Part shown: one piece after another, positions 16,731 to 27,223 of the stretch | Numbering within the stretch: the stretch's first letter is position 1 | Layout: every line of letters begins with the position of its first letter | Assembly: GCF_001896135.2 (NCBI RefSeq) | Contig: NZ_MPOH02000015.1 | Location: 305,268 to 369,267, forward strand | Direction of reading: 5' to 3' | DNA length: 64,000 nucleotides | Origin: Streptomyces phaeoluteigriseus | Lineage (GTDB): Bacteria > Actinomycetota > Actinomycetes > Streptomycetales > Streptomycetaceae | Made by a program: the position numbers and the translations under genes | The notes under the pieces: generated by a model | Told to the model about the DNA's origin: nothing | What the model saw: only the letters and a program-made list of their open reading frames with translations | Databases searched by the model: none

Positions 16731-18110
16731 ATGGATCTCGGCGTCCGCTGGAAACTGCACGGCGACGGACGCACGCCGGAGCCCGGAGCGGTGGTCCGCC
16801 CCGACGAGCGGCTCTCCTGGCCCCGCACGGCCGGCCTGGGCGCGCAGCACGTGGTGGCCATGTTCGGGGCGTCCTTCGTGGCACCCGTCCTCATGGGCCT
16901 GGACCCCAACCTGGCCATCATGATGTCGGGCGTCGCGACCATGATCTTCCTGCTCGCGACCCGCGGCCGGGTGCCCAGCTATCTCGGCTGCTCCCTCTCC
17001 TTCGTGGGCGTCGCCGCGGTCATCCGCGCACAGGGCGGCACCAGCGCCACCGTCACCGGCGCGGTCCTCGTCGTGGGTGTCGCGCTGTTCCTGGTGGGCC
17101 TGGCCGTGCAGCGGTTCGGCGCCCGGATCATCCACGCCGCGATGCCGCCGGTCGTGACGGGCGCGGTCGTGATGCTGATCGGCTTCAACCTCGCCCCGGT
17201 CACCGCCTCCACCTACTGGCCGCAGGACCAGTGGACGGCCCTCCTGGTCATGCTGTTCACCGGCCTGGCGGTGGTCTGCCTGCGGGGATTCTGGTCCCGC
17301 ATCGCGATCTTCCTCGGCCTGGTCCTCGGCTACGCCATCTCCTGGGTGTTCGACCGGATCTTCGGCCGGATCCACTCGGCGGACGCGAGCGGCGAGGTCA
17401 CCGACCACTGGCGGCTGGACCTCTCCGCCGTGGGCCGGGCCGACTGGATCGGCCTGCCGTCCTTCCACGGCCCGAGCTTCGAGTGGTCGGCGATCCTGGT
17501 CGCGCTCCCCGTCGTCATCGCGCTGGTCGCGGAGAACGCCGGGCACGTCAAGGCGGTCGGCGAGATGACGGGCGACCCGCTGGACGACAAGCTGGGCACG
17601 GCGATCTCGGCCGACGGCATCGGCTCGGTGCTGTCCACGGCGGTCGGGGGCCCGCCCAACACCACGTACTCCGAGAACATCGGCGTGATGGCCGCGACCC
17701 GCGTCTACTCCACGGCCGCCTACTGGGCCGCGGCCGGCTTCGCGCTCCTGTTCGGACTGTGCCCCAAGTTCGGCGCGGTGGTGGCCGCCATCCCGGGCGG
17801 CGTCCTCGGCGGCATCACGGTCATCCTGTACGGCATGATCGGCCTGCTCGGCGCCCAGATCTGGCTCAACGCCGGGGTCGACCTGCGCAACCCGCTGAAC
17901 CTGGTCCCGGCCGCCGCGGGCATCATCATCGGCGTCGGGAACGTCACCATGGAGTTCACGGACACCTTCTCCCTCAGCGGTATCGCGCTGGGCACGCTGG
18001 TCGTCATCACCGGGTACCACGCCCTGCGCGCCTTCGCCCCGGCCCACCTCAAGACGCAGTCGCCGCTCCTGGACGAGGGCACCAGCTCCTACGACGAGGC
18101 CGGCTCGTAG
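16731..18110 (+). CDS. NCS2 nucleobase:cation symporter, uracil permease type
   Basis: The 459-residue membrane protein has about 14 helices. The NCS2 signature is present: VALVAENAGHVKAVGEM in helix 8 (acidic residue for substrate and proton) and GGPPNTTYSENIGVMAATRV in helix 10. This is the UraA/PyrP-type pattern for uracil uptake rather than the xanthine/urate type. It stands alone on the plus strand, far from the pyr operon at 40-50 kb, with which it would function as salvage. ATG 16731 follows AAAGCGAAA and has no strong Shine-Dalgarno. Confidence 0.88.
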   Translation: MDLGVRWKLHGDGRTPEPGAVVRPDERLSWPRTAGLGAQHVVAMFGASFVAPVLMGLDPNLAIMMSGVATMIFLLATRGRVPSYLGCSLSFVGVAAVIRAQGGTSATVTGAVLVVGVALFLVGLAVQRFGARIIHAAMPPVVTGAVVMLIGFNLAPVTASTYWPQDQWTALLVMLFTGLAVVCLRGFWSRIAIFLGLVLGYAISWVFDRIFGRIHSADASGEVTDHWRLDLSAVGRADWIGLPSFHGPSFEWSAILVALPVVIALVAENAGHVKAVGEMTGDPLDDKLGTAISADGIGSVLSTAVGGPPNTTYSENIGVMAATRVYSTAAYWAAAGFALLFGLCPKFGAVVAAIPGGVLGGITVILYGMIGLLGAQIWLNAGVDLRNPLNLVPAAAGIIIGVGNVTMEFTDTFSLSGIALGTLVVITGYHALRAFAPAHLKTQSPLLDEGTSSYDEAGS

Positions 18111-18229
18111 GCGTACGGCGAGCCGCGGTCGGCGGCGCCCGCTCCCGCGCGAGGGATCCGTTCCCCCGTTCCGGGGAAGCACAGGTCCCGCGGGCCCGCG
18201 GGACCGCGTCGGGCTGCGACCCTTCCTGC

Positions 18230-18958
18230 ATGCCGCACTTGCAACAGTTCGTCCCTCCCCTCGAGACGTCCGTCGACGGGGTGCTCTCCCGAATGCGCGC
18301 CCTCGACGCGGCCCTCCCGCCACGGGACGGGATCGCCGTCTTCAACCGCGTCTATCTCGCCGTGACGGAGGAGGTGGTCCGGCACATCGACACCGGCCGC
18401 TTCCCCGACGCCCGGGCCGCGGTCACGCTCGACGTACGGTTCGCGCAGCGCTACCTCGCCGCCGTCGACGCCGCCACGGCCGACCACCGCCCGCCGGCCT
18501 GCTGGCGCCCGCTGTTCCAGCTCCGCCGCCATCCGGGCGTACGACCGCTGCAGTTCGCGCTCGCCGGCATCAACGCCCATATCGGGCACGACCTGGTGCT
18601 CGCCATCGTGGACGCCTGTCAGCGCCTCGGCTGCGAACCGGCCGACCTGGAGGACGAGTTCGACCGGGTGGGCGATGTGCTCGTGGCGTTGGAGGAGCGC
18701 GTCCGCGAGGACCTGATGCCGGGCCCCGACCTGCTCCAGATCGCCGATCCGCTGACCCACCTGCTCGGCTCCTGGAGCCTGGAGCGGGCCCGCGAGGCCA
18801 CCTGGTCCGCGGCCCGCGCCCTGTGGGCCTTGCGCCGTCTCCCGGACGTCGCCGGGGAGTTCACCGACCGCCTCGACGCGGCGGTCGGCTTCGCGGGCCG
18901 CATGATGCTGACCCCGATGACGGACTGGCCGGGCGGCGCGGTCGTACCCCGGCTCTGA
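18230..18958 (+). CDS. DUF5995 family protein
   Basis: The 242-residue, mostly helical soluble protein starts MPHLQQFVPPLETSVDGVLS. The pattern GIAVFNRVYLAVTEEVVRHI and FALAGINAHIGHDLVLAIVD (with conserved N, H, H and D that could bind metal) marks the DUF5995 family, whose role is unknown. A signal peptide is absent. The start codon has only a weak upstream Shine-Dalgarno. The gene ends 136 bases before a convergent oxidase gene, separated by a tandem repeat. Confidence 0.8.
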   Translation: MPHLQQFVPPLETSVDGVLSRMRALDAALPPRDGIAVFNRVYLAVTEEVVRHIDTGRFPDARAAVTLDVRFAQRYLAAVDAATADHRPPACWRPLFQLRRHPGVRPLQFALAGINAHIGHDLVLAIVDACQRLGCEPADLEDEFDRVGDVLVALEERVREDLMPGPDLLQIADPLTHLLGSWSLERAREATWSAARALWALRRLPDVAGEFTDRLDAAVGFAGRMMLTPMTDWPGGAVVPRL

Positions 18959-18970
18959 GGCCGGGAGCCG

Positions 18971-19090
18971 GGGTACGGGCCGGAGGCCGCGGGGTCAGGG
19001 CCGGAGGCCGCGGGCTCAGGGCCGGAGGCCTCGGGGTCAGGGCCGGAGGCCTCGGGTACGGGCCGGAGGCCGCGGGGTCAGGGCCGGACG
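18971..19090. repeat. 21-bp tandem repeat, about 5.7 copies
   Basis: The unit GGGTCAGGGCCGGAGGCCGC repeats with small changes (TACG for TCAG, CTCG for CGCG) between two converging genes. Each unit contains the near-palindrome GGCCGGAGGCC, so the transcript can fold on either strand, which may help termination. Copy number probably varies between strains. Confidence 0.8.
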
Positions 19091-19094
19091 GGCC

Positions 19095-20792
19095 TCAGTC
19101 CTCCGGCAGTTCGACCGGGGCGATCTCGTCGTACACGTCACCGGGGCCGGGGTTGGTCGCGTCCGTCGCGCCGCCGAGGTGGTGCATCACGCCCCAGACC
19201 GCGTTGAGGGCGGTCTGGACGGCGCCCTCGGCCCAGCCGGCGGTCCAGGATATGTCGTCGCCGGCGAGGAAGATGCCCCGCTTGTCCTCGGGCAGCCGGT
19301 CCTGCATGAAGTGGGTGAACAGGCGCCGCTGGTAGCGGTAGTGGCCGGGCAGGTTGGCCTTGAACGCGCCCATGAAGTAGGGCTCGTTCTCCCAGGAGAC
19401 GGTCACCGGGTTGCCGATGACGTGCTTCCTGATGTCGACCTTCGGATAGATCTCGCCGAGCGACTTCAGCATGACCTCCATCCGCTCGTTCGCGGACAAC
19501 GGCAGCCACTTCAGGCTGTCGTCGCACCAGGTGTAGGACAGGCAGATGACGGCGGGCCGGTCCGGTCCGTCGTCGAGGAGGTAGGTGCCGCGGGTCATGC
19601 GGTCGGTGAGCGTCATCGACATGACGTCGCGGCCGGTCTCCTCGTCCTTGTCCAGCCAGAACGGCCGGTCGACGGGCACGAACAGCTTGCTCGACTCCAT
19701 GTAGTGGGTGCGCTCGATCGCCGTCCAGTGGTCGATCGGGAAGAGCGAGTCGTCGCAGGCGATCTTCGACAGCAGCATCCAGGACTGCGCGGTGAAGATC
19801 GCGGCCCGGTAGGTGCGGATGTCGCCGTTCGCGTCGGTGACGGTGATCCGGTTGCCCGCGGTGCGGTTGAGGCGGGTCACGGCCGGACGGGGCTCGCCAC
19901 CCTCGTGCAGGCTCGCGAGCGAGGTGCCGTAGGGCCAGTGGACGATCTTCTCCGGCTCGCGCTCCCACAGTCGCAGCGGCAGTTGCTGGGAGCCGCCGAC
20001 GATGCCGCGGTGGTGGTCGTCGGCCTCGCTGTAGACGACGCGGAGGATCTCCAGGATGGAGTTGGGGAAGTCGGTGTCCCAGCCGCCGGTGCCGAAGCCG
20101 ACCTGGCCGAAGATCTCGCGGTGGCGGAAGGACCGGAAGGCCTCGGAGTCGCAGAGGAAGCCGTAGAAGGTCTGGTTGTCGAGCTTCTCGACGAGCTTCG
20201 CCCAGATCTCGCGGATGCGCGGCACATCGCGCTCACGCATGGCCTGGTTCATGTCCGAGAAGTCCGCGCCTTCTTCGAGGCACTTGTTCCAGGCGGCGGC
20301 GACGTCCCGGTAGACCTGCGGCAGGTCGTCGACCGTCTCGGCGTAGTGCGACTCGCCCTTGAGGTCGACGACCGTCGAGGGCGTGACCTCGGCGAGGGGG
20401 TTGGGGAACGGCCGGGTCTCCAGGCCCACGAGGTCGATGTAGTGCTGGAGCGCCGTGGAGGAGGGCGGGAAGCGCATCGCGCCCATCTCGGCGGTCAGCG
20501 AGGGGTCGCAGCCGTCGAAGCCAACGGTGCGCAGGCGCCCGCCGATCCGGTCGGCCTCGTACACGACCGGCTTGAGACCCATCTTCATCAGCTCGTACGC
20601 GGCGACGATCCCGGACAGTCCACCGCCGATCACGGCGACCTCCGTGCCGTGCTCGGTGGCCGGGAGTTGGCCGAGCCCCGCCGGGTGGGCGAGGAAGTCG
20701 TCGTAGGCGTAGGGGAAGTCCGGGCCGAACATGGTGATCGGCGGCTGCTGCTCGTCTGCGTGCTCGACGGCGTTGGGCACGGTGGACGTCAT
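19095..20792 (-). CDS. Flavin amine oxidase, L-lysine 2-monooxygenase-like (DavB type)
   Basis: The protein has 565 residues. The FAD-binding Rossmann motif VAVIGGGLSGIVAAYELMK (about 52-70) and GGRLRT near 83-88 mark the amine-oxidase superfamily. The segments ITMFGPDFPYAYDDFLAHPA, FGQVGFGTGGWDTDFPNS and WENEPYFMGAFKANLPGHYR closely resemble L-lysine 2-monooxygenase, which oxidatively decarboxylates lysine to 5-aminovaleramide. The C-terminal FAD loop FLAGDDISWTAGWAEGAVQT is intact. The preceding gene encodes a matching amidase, which supports a DavBA-type route. Arginine or an aromatic amino acid as substrate cannot be excluded. No signal peptide. Confidence 0.8.
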   Translation of the reverse strand: MTSTVPNAVEHADEQQPPITMFGPDFPYAYDDFLAHPAGLGQLPATEHGTEVAVIGGGLSGIVAAYELMKMGLKPVVYEADRIGGRLRTVGFDGCDPSLTAEMGAMRFPPSSTALQHYIDLVGLETRPFPNPLAEVTPSTVVDLKGESHYAETVDDLPQVYRDVAAAWNKCLEEGADFSDMNQAMRERDVPRIREIWAKLVEKLDNQTFYGFLCDSEAFRSFRHREIFGQVGFGTGGWDTDFPNSILEILRVVYSEADDHHRGIVGGSQQLPLRLWEREPEKIVHWPYGTSLASLHEGGEPRPAVTRLNRTAGNRITVTDANGDIRTYRAAIFTAQSWMLLSKIACDDSLFPIDHWTAIERTHYMESSKLFVPVDRPFWLDKDEETGRDVMSMTLTDRMTRGTYLLDDGPDRPAVICLSYTWCDDSLKWLPLSANERMEVMLKSLGEIYPKVDIRKHVIGNPVTVSWENEPYFMGAFKANLPGHYRYQRRLFTHFMQDRLPEDKRGIFLAGDDISWTAGWAEGAVQTALNAVWGVMHHLGGATDATNPGPGDVYDEIAPVELPED

Positions 20793-20845
20793 GGGGTGCG
20801 GACTCCTTGCGGCAACGAAGAAAGGGGGTGGAGGGGAGAGCGGGT

Positions 20846-21634
20846 TCAGACCAGGGACCCGTAGAGGCCGGGGCGGCGGTCCTTCAGATACGGGTTCGCC
20901 TCTCGGGAGGCGGCCACGAACGCGGGATCGGCGTCGGCGAACACGAGTTCCTCGTCGCGTCCGGCGCGGGCTCGGGCGACACCGTCGGGACCGGCCAGCG
21001 TGGAGAGCCCGACGAACTCGAACTCCCCTTCCACACCGACCCGGTTGACGTAGGCGACGTACATCTGGTTCTCGAAGGCGCGCACCGGGATCATCGACTC
21101 GGCGACGAACTGGAAGGGGTGCATCTGCGCCGTCGGCACCGCCAGGAGGCCGGTGCCGGCCAGGGCGTGGGCGCGGACGTTCTCCGGGAACTCGACGTCG
21201 TAGCAGATCATGAGGCCGACGGTCAGGCCGCCCAGCTGGGCCTGGACGACGGGCTGGTCGCCGGGCGTGAAGTGGTCGCGCTCGAAGCAGCCGAAGAGGT
21301 GGGTCTTGCGGTAGTTCGCGAGGCGGACGCCGTCGGCGGAGATCAGCTGGGCGGAGTTGTACACCGCCTCGCCGTCACGCTCCGGGTATCCGTAGGCGAC
21401 CGCGAGGCCGTGCCGCCCGGCGAGGTCGGCGACCGCGTCCGCGGAGTCACCGTCGGCGGGTTCGGCGAGGTGGGCGATGTCGTCGCCGATCGCATAGCCG
21501 GTGAGGAACATCTCCGGCGCGACGAGCAGCCCGGCACCCGCGGCGGCGGCGCGGCCCGCGGCCTCGTCGAGGACCTTGAGGTTCTCGACGACCGAGCCGG
21601 GCCGGCCGGAGCTCTGGAGCAGGGCGATACGCAT
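20846..21634 (-). CDS. Nitrilase-superfamily amidase, 5-aminovaleramidase-like (DavA type)
   Basis: The protein has 262 residues with the complete Glu-Lys-Cys triad: E41 in APEMFLTGY, K110 in NYRKTHLFG and C144 in LMICYDVEFPENVR. Its length and motifs fit aminovaleramide amidohydrolase, which releases 5-aminovalerate from the product of lysine 2-monooxygenase. It lies 53 bases upstream of the oxidase gene on the same strand, so the two form an operon. Three CGTTGCG elements lie upstream. A general omega-amidase or carbamoylputrescine-type function is the alternative. Confidence 0.8.
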   Translation of the reverse strand: MRIALLQSSGRPGSVVENLKVLDEAAGRAAAAGAGLLVAPEMFLTGYAIGDDIAHLAEPADGDSADAVADLAGRHGLAVAYGYPERDGEAVYNSAQLISADGVRLANYRKTHLFGCFERDHFTPGDQPVVQAQLGGLTVGLMICYDVEFPENVRAHALAGTGLLAVPTAQMHPFQFVAESMIPVRAFENQMYVAYVNRVGVEGEFEFVGLSTLAGPDGVARARAGRDEELVFADADPAFVAASREANPYLKDRRPGLYGSLV

Positions 21635-21714
21635 GCGTGTTCCTCACCGGAAGCGGAAGGGTGTGGGTGACATCTAGACGGTACGGTCGCTGACCAGCAC
21701 GGACAAGGAGAAGC

Positions 21715-21774
21715 CGTTGCGCGCTGGTGAGCGGTTCGTTGCGTGCGCGGGGCGCGGGGCGGCGATTCGTTGCG
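21715..21774. promoter_or_regulatory. Three CGTTGCG elements upstream of the amidase-oxidase operon
   Basis: CGTTGCG occurs at 21715-21721, 21737-21743 and 21768-21774 within 60 bases of intergenic DNA. The same heptamer occurs upstream of the amino-acid permease (25345-25351), next to the palindrome CTTGCG-N6-CGCAAG. A shared regulator, perhaps the Lrp-type protein at 23245, is a plausible reader. Confidence 0.35.
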
Positions 21775-21791
21775 CCGCCCCGCGCCCGCCG

Positions 21792-22993
21792 TCATCGCCG
21801 CAGGACGGCCGGCAGGGCGACCAGGGGGACGATCACCAGATAGGGCACCGCGAGCAGGGCGAAGGCGGTGCCGTGCGTGGTCGTCGAGGCGAGCTGGGCG
21901 TAGGTGACGTACACGGTGATCGTGGCGAGTTCGGTGCCGAGGCCCGCGACCGAGGTGAGGGTGGCCCGGCCGGTGCTCTCGATGCGCTGCTGGAGGCGGG
22001 CGTCGGCCAGCACGGTCGCCAGCTGGAAGCCGCCGAAGGCCCCGGCCACCAGGGCCAGGCCCGCCGTCGTGCCGGTGCCCGCGCCGGTGGCCAGGGCGAG
22101 CGCGGAGGCCGTGAGCAGCGCGGCGAAGCCCCTGCGGCCCAGGCGTTCGGCCGGTCCGGCCAGCAGGCTTCCGGCGGTGACACCGGCCCAGACCATCATC
22201 AGCAGGTAGGGGATCGCCGCGTCGGGGGCGCCGGTGTCCCGTGCCAGCAGCGGGGTGTACTCGTCGAGGGCGCCCCAGACGGCGGCGACGGCCGGGACGA
22301 GCAGCAGGGCGCCGCGCACGGAGCGGTCGCGGCGGGCCTCGGCGAGACCGGCCCGCAGGGTCACCGCCCAGCCGGCGCCGCCCGGTGCGGCTGTGGCGGG
22401 GCCTCGGTGCTCGGGGAAGCGGGTCGCGGTCGCGGCGCAGAGCAGACAGGCCAGCACGCTGGCCGCGCCGAGCGCCGGATAGCCGTACGCCGCGAACACC
22501 GGTCCGGCCAGGGCCATCGCCGTCATCACCGCGACCTGCCCGGCCGCCTGGGCCCGGCCCATGATCCGGGCGTACCGGTCGGCCGCGCCGAGCCGCTCCA
22601 GTTCCTCGTAGACCAGTGCTTCCAGCGCGCCCGAGCCCAGCGCGCCGCGCACGCCCCACAACACGAAGCCGGCGGCGAAGGCCCAGTACGACGGGATGAG
22701 CACCCACAGGGCGAAGCCGGCCGCGCCCAGCAGCGGTCCCAGCCACAGCAGCAGGCGGCGCGAGACGCGTCCGCCCAGGCCCCGGAGGGGACCTCCAGCA
22801 GGACGCCGGTCGCCGACCAGAGGATGAACAGCGAGGACATCTGCCCGACGGACAGCCCGGTGTCGGCGAACAGCAGCGCGTACACGGGGTAGAGCAGGAC
22901 GAACTCGTCCAGGAACGAATAGCCGTACAGCGTGGCCGTGAGCCGCCGTACGCCGGGCGCGTCGACGGGCACACGTGCAGGTGAGAGAGTCAT
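21792..22993 (-). pseudogene. MFS transporter with a single-base frameshift
   Basis: Two halves of one MFS protein lie in different frames. The N-terminus runs from ATG 22993 (MTLSPARVPVDAPGVRRLTA) to VPSGAWAD. The continuation VSRRLLLWLGPLLGAAGFAL through to PYLVIVPLVALPAVLRR is one frame over. The junction is near 22766-22772, where the loop after helix 3 should read WADRVSRR. The span is 1202 bases, one short of a 400-residue protein. About 12 transmembrane segments would be present if corrected. Substrate unknown. It lies upstream of and parallel to the amidase-oxidase pair. A missing base in the sequence is the simplest explanation. Confidence 0.8.
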
Positions 22994-23135
22994 GAGGCCT
23001 TCCCGCAGGGACGTTTCGGACACCGGGGGTACGGCGTCCGAGGCGGCCCTCGGGAGGCACGGCTGGTGGATCAATGTCGCCAGGTCATGGCATAGAGGTT
23101 AGACCCGGGATCGGCTCGTTCACCAGCTCTTCGCG

Positions 23136-23236
23136 GAGCCTGAACCGGAGCCGGAGCCTGAACGGGAGTCGGAGTCGGAGTCGGAGCCGGAGCCTGAACC
23201 GGAGTCGGAGCCTGATCCGGCTCCGGAGCCGGATCC
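23136..23236. repeat. Hexanucleotide (GGAGCC/GGAGTC) repeat tract
   Basis: About 100 bases are built from GGAGCC, GGAGTC, TGAACC and TGATCC hexamers, in higher-order blocks such as GGAGCCTGAACCGGAG. It begins right behind the Lrp gene stop. Read on the minus strand the hexamers would encode Ser-Gly or Ala-Pro repeats, so the tract could be a lost C-terminal tail of the regulator or plain intergenic repeat. Confidence 0.7.
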
Positions 23237-23244
23237 GGCGGCGC

Positions 23245-23697
23245 TCAGGTCGGCGAGCCGGACGAGAAGCGGCGCAGCAGCGGGGAGAGCACCAGCACGG
23301 ACTTCGTGCGCTCGACGAAGGGCTCCCCCGCGATCCGCTCCAGGACGCGCTCGAAGTGACGCATGTCGGCGGCGAAGACCTGGGCGATCGCGTCCGCCTC
23401 CCCGGTGACGGTGGAGGCGGCCACGACTTCCTGGTAGCGCTCCAGGCCCCGCTGGATGGTCTCCGGCGAGGTGTTGCGCCGGCAGTAGATCTCGACGTAC
23501 CCCTCGGTCTCCCAGCCCAGGGCCGCCGGGTCGACGCGGACCGTGAAGCCGGTGATGGCCCCGGTGGCGCGCAGCCGGTCCACACGCCGTTTCACGGCGG
23601 GCGCGGAGAGGCCGACGAGCTGCCCGATGTCCGCGTAGGAGCGGCGGGCGTCCTCGGCGAGGGCGTGCACGATGCGTTCGTCGAGATCGTTCAGCAC
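23245..23697 (-). CDS. Lrp/AsnC-family transcriptional regulator
   Basis: The protein has 150 residues from GTG 23697 (MLNDLDERIVHALAEDARRS). The N-terminal winged helix (about 1-55, DIGQLVGLSAPAVKRRVDRL) is followed by a RAM ligand-binding domain (about 65-145, VTGEADAIAQVFAADMRHFE). Lrp-type proteins assemble as octamers and sense amino acids. The start lies 10 bases after the stop of the permease gene on the same strand, so regulator and permease are co-transcribed, and the amino-acid degrading pair lies just downstream. Confidence 0.9.
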   Translation of the reverse strand: MLNDLDERIVHALAEDARRSYADIGQLVGLSAPAVKRRVDRLRATGAITGFTVRVDPAALGWETEGYVEIYCRRNTSPETIQRGLERYQEVVAASTVTGEADAIAQVFAADMRHFERVLERIAGEPFVERTKSVLVLSPLLRRFSSGSPT

Positions 23698-23707
23698 TGC
23701 GGGTCGT

Positions 23708-25177
23708 TCACTTCACTTCGGATGACGCGAGGCGGGAGCGGCGATGGCCGTAGAGGAAGTAGACCACGAGCCCGACCGCCATCCAGACACCGAAGACCAC
23801 CCAGGTGACGGCGGACAGGCTGCCCATCATCCAGAGGCAGAAGGCGAGGCCCAGCGCGGGCAGCAGCGGCGACAGCGGGACGCGGAAGGTGCGGGGCATC
23901 TCCGGGCGGGTCCGGCGCAGCACCACGACGGCCACGTTGACCAGCGCGAAGGCGAAGAGGGTGCCGATGCTGGTGGCGTCGGCCAGCTGGCCCAGCGGCA
24001 CGGCGGCCGCCAGGACACCGCAGAACAGGGAGACGATCAGCGTGTTGGCGCGGGGCGCGCCGGTCTTCGGGTGGACGCGGGAGAACACCTTGGGCACCAG
24101 CCCGTCCCGGGACATCGCGAAGAGGATGCGGGTCTGGCCGTACAGGACGGTCAGGACGACGCTCGCGATGGCGATGACCGCGCAGAACGCCAGCAGGGTG
24201 CCCCAGAACGTCTGGCCGGTGACGTCGCGCATGATCTGGGCGAGTGCGGCCTCCGAGTCGGTGAAGTCCCGCCAGGGCCTGGCGCCCACGGCGACGGCGG
24301 CGACGAGGACGTACAGCGCGGTCACGATGACCAGGGACAGCATGATCGCGCGGGGCAGGTCGCGCTGCGCGTTCGTCGCCTCCTCACCGGCGGTGGAGGC
24401 GGCGTCGAAGCCGATGTACGAGAAGAAGAGCGTGGCCCCGGCGGCGCTGACGCCGGCCATGCCGAGCGGCATGAAGTCGTCGTAGTTGCCGGAGCGGAAG
24501 CCCTGGACGCCGATGGCGCAGAACAGCACCAGCGCGGCGATCTTCACGACGACCATGACGGTGTTGGCACGGGCCGACTCGCGGGCGCCGCCGAGCAGGA
24601 ACGTCATCGCCAGCAGGACCACGATCAGCGCGGGCAGGTTGAAGACACCGCCGTCGCCGGGCGGGGCGGACAGCGCGGCGGGGATGGTCACACCGATCGT
24701 GCCGTCGAGCAGCTCGTTGAGGTACTCGCCCCAGCCGACCGCGACGGCGGCGACCGACACGCCGTACTCCAGCACCAGACACCAGCCGCACACCCAGGCG
24801 ATCAACTCGCCCATCGTTGCGTACGCATACGAGTAGGAGGAGCCGGCGACCGGGATGGTGCCCGCCAGTTCGGCGTAGGACAGGGCCGAGAAGAGCGCCG
24901 TGAGTCCGGCGATCACGAAGGACAGCGTGACGGCGGGCCCGGCCTTGGGGACCGCCTCGCCGAGGACGACGAAGATGCCCGTGCCGAGCGTCGCGCCGAT
25001 GCTGATCATGGTGAGCTGCCACAGCCCGAGGGAGCGCCGCAGGGACCCTCCCTCACCCTGGCCCCCCTCGGCAACCAGGCGTTCCACGGGCTTGCGCCGC
25101 ATGAGGCGCGCGCCGAGCCCGGGGGGTGCGGGGACGGTCCGACTGCGCTGGTGCGGGGGTGCGCCTTGGTCGAGCAC
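23708..25177 (-). CDS. APC-family amino-acid permease
   Basis: The 489-residue protein has about 12-13 membrane helices. The start GTG 25177 is chosen because AAAGGAG precedes it by eight bases. The first helix SIGATLGTGIFVVLGEA carries the GxGxF-type substrate loop of the cationic amino-acid transporter (CAT/YfnA-like) branch, and helix 6 has FFSYIGFDAASTAGEEATNA. Lysine or other cationic amino acids would fit the linked DavAB-like genes, but the family also carries others. It is co-transcribed with the Lrp gene. Confidence 0.88.
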   Translation of the reverse strand: MLDQGAPPHQRSRTVPAPPGLGARLMRRKPVERLVAEGGQGEGGSLRRSLGLWQLTMISIGATLGTGIFVVLGEAVPKAGPAVTLSFVIAGLTALFSALSYAELAGTIPVAGSSYSYAYATMGELIAWVCGWCLVLEYGVSVAAVAVGWGEYLNELLDGTIGVTIPAALSAPPGDGGVFNLPALIVVLLAMTFLLGGARESARANTVMVVVKIAALVLFCAIGVQGFRSGNYDDFMPLGMAGVSAAGATLFFSYIGFDAASTAGEEATNAQRDLPRAIMLSLVIVTALYVLVAAVAVGARPWRDFTDSEAALAQIMRDVTGQTFWGTLLAFCAVIAIASVVLTVLYGQTRILFAMSRDGLVPKVFSRVHPKTGAPRANTLIVSLFCGVLAAAVPLGQLADATSIGTLFAFALVNVAVVVLRRTRPEMPRTFRVPLSPLLPALGLAFCLWMMGSLSAVTWVVFGVWMAVGLVVYFLYGHRRSRLASSEVK

Positions 25178-25566
25178 GCGCTGACTCCTTTGTCGCTGCC
25201 GAGCGGAGCGACGGGGACCGGCGGCACCCCTGCGTGAACAGGAACCCACCGAGCGGGGTCCCCGCCACACCTTGTACAGCGCACGACCTTACGAGGGGGA
25301 GCGTTGCCGGTGTAATGCAGCAACCTTGCGCGTATCCGCAAGATCGTTGCGTCTATCGCACCGGGGTGCCTATTCATTGCGCGGTGACGGCCGCGCACGT
25401 CGGGGGCGCCTCGGGAGGCGTACGGGGCGTACGTCATGGTGCTCGTCCGCGGCGCACGTTCGGGGTCACGTCGCCAGCCCGGCTCGTCCGGAGGCACGTC
25501 AGGGGCGCGAAAAGAAACCGCGGGCCCGGCCACAGCCGGACCCGCGGGCACTCCCCGACGGAACGG
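25178..25566. promoter_or_regulatory. Promoter region of the permease-Lrp operon with TTGCG palindrome
   Basis: This 389-base stretch has no gene. It contains CTTGCG-N6-CGCAAG (25325-25342), an adjacent CGTTGCG (25345-25351) and ATTGCGCGG (25375-25383), in a relatively AT-rich zone. These are candidate Lrp operator sites for autoregulation. The last 60 bases belong to the 3' end region of the guaB1 gene and hold an imperfect GC hairpin. Confidence 0.4.
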
Positions 25567-27096
<1,530 letters not shown>

Positions 27097-27223
27097 TCAC
27101 TCCCGGCCCGGGACGATCGTCCAGGCTGGTCAGGAGGGTGTTCGGAGGAACATCCGAGGGATGCCCACGGCGCCCGCCGACGAGCGCCCCTCCCGCCGGC
27201 AGGCGCCCCGCGGCGCCCACCGG

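Noticed and set aside
13844-18958. Single open frame of about 1700 codons on the plus strand
   Set aside because: It crosses antisense to the ROK gene and out of frame through the MFS and uracil permease genes, and only its last 240 codons (the DUF5995 protein) are protein-like. Long spurious frames are expected at this GC content.
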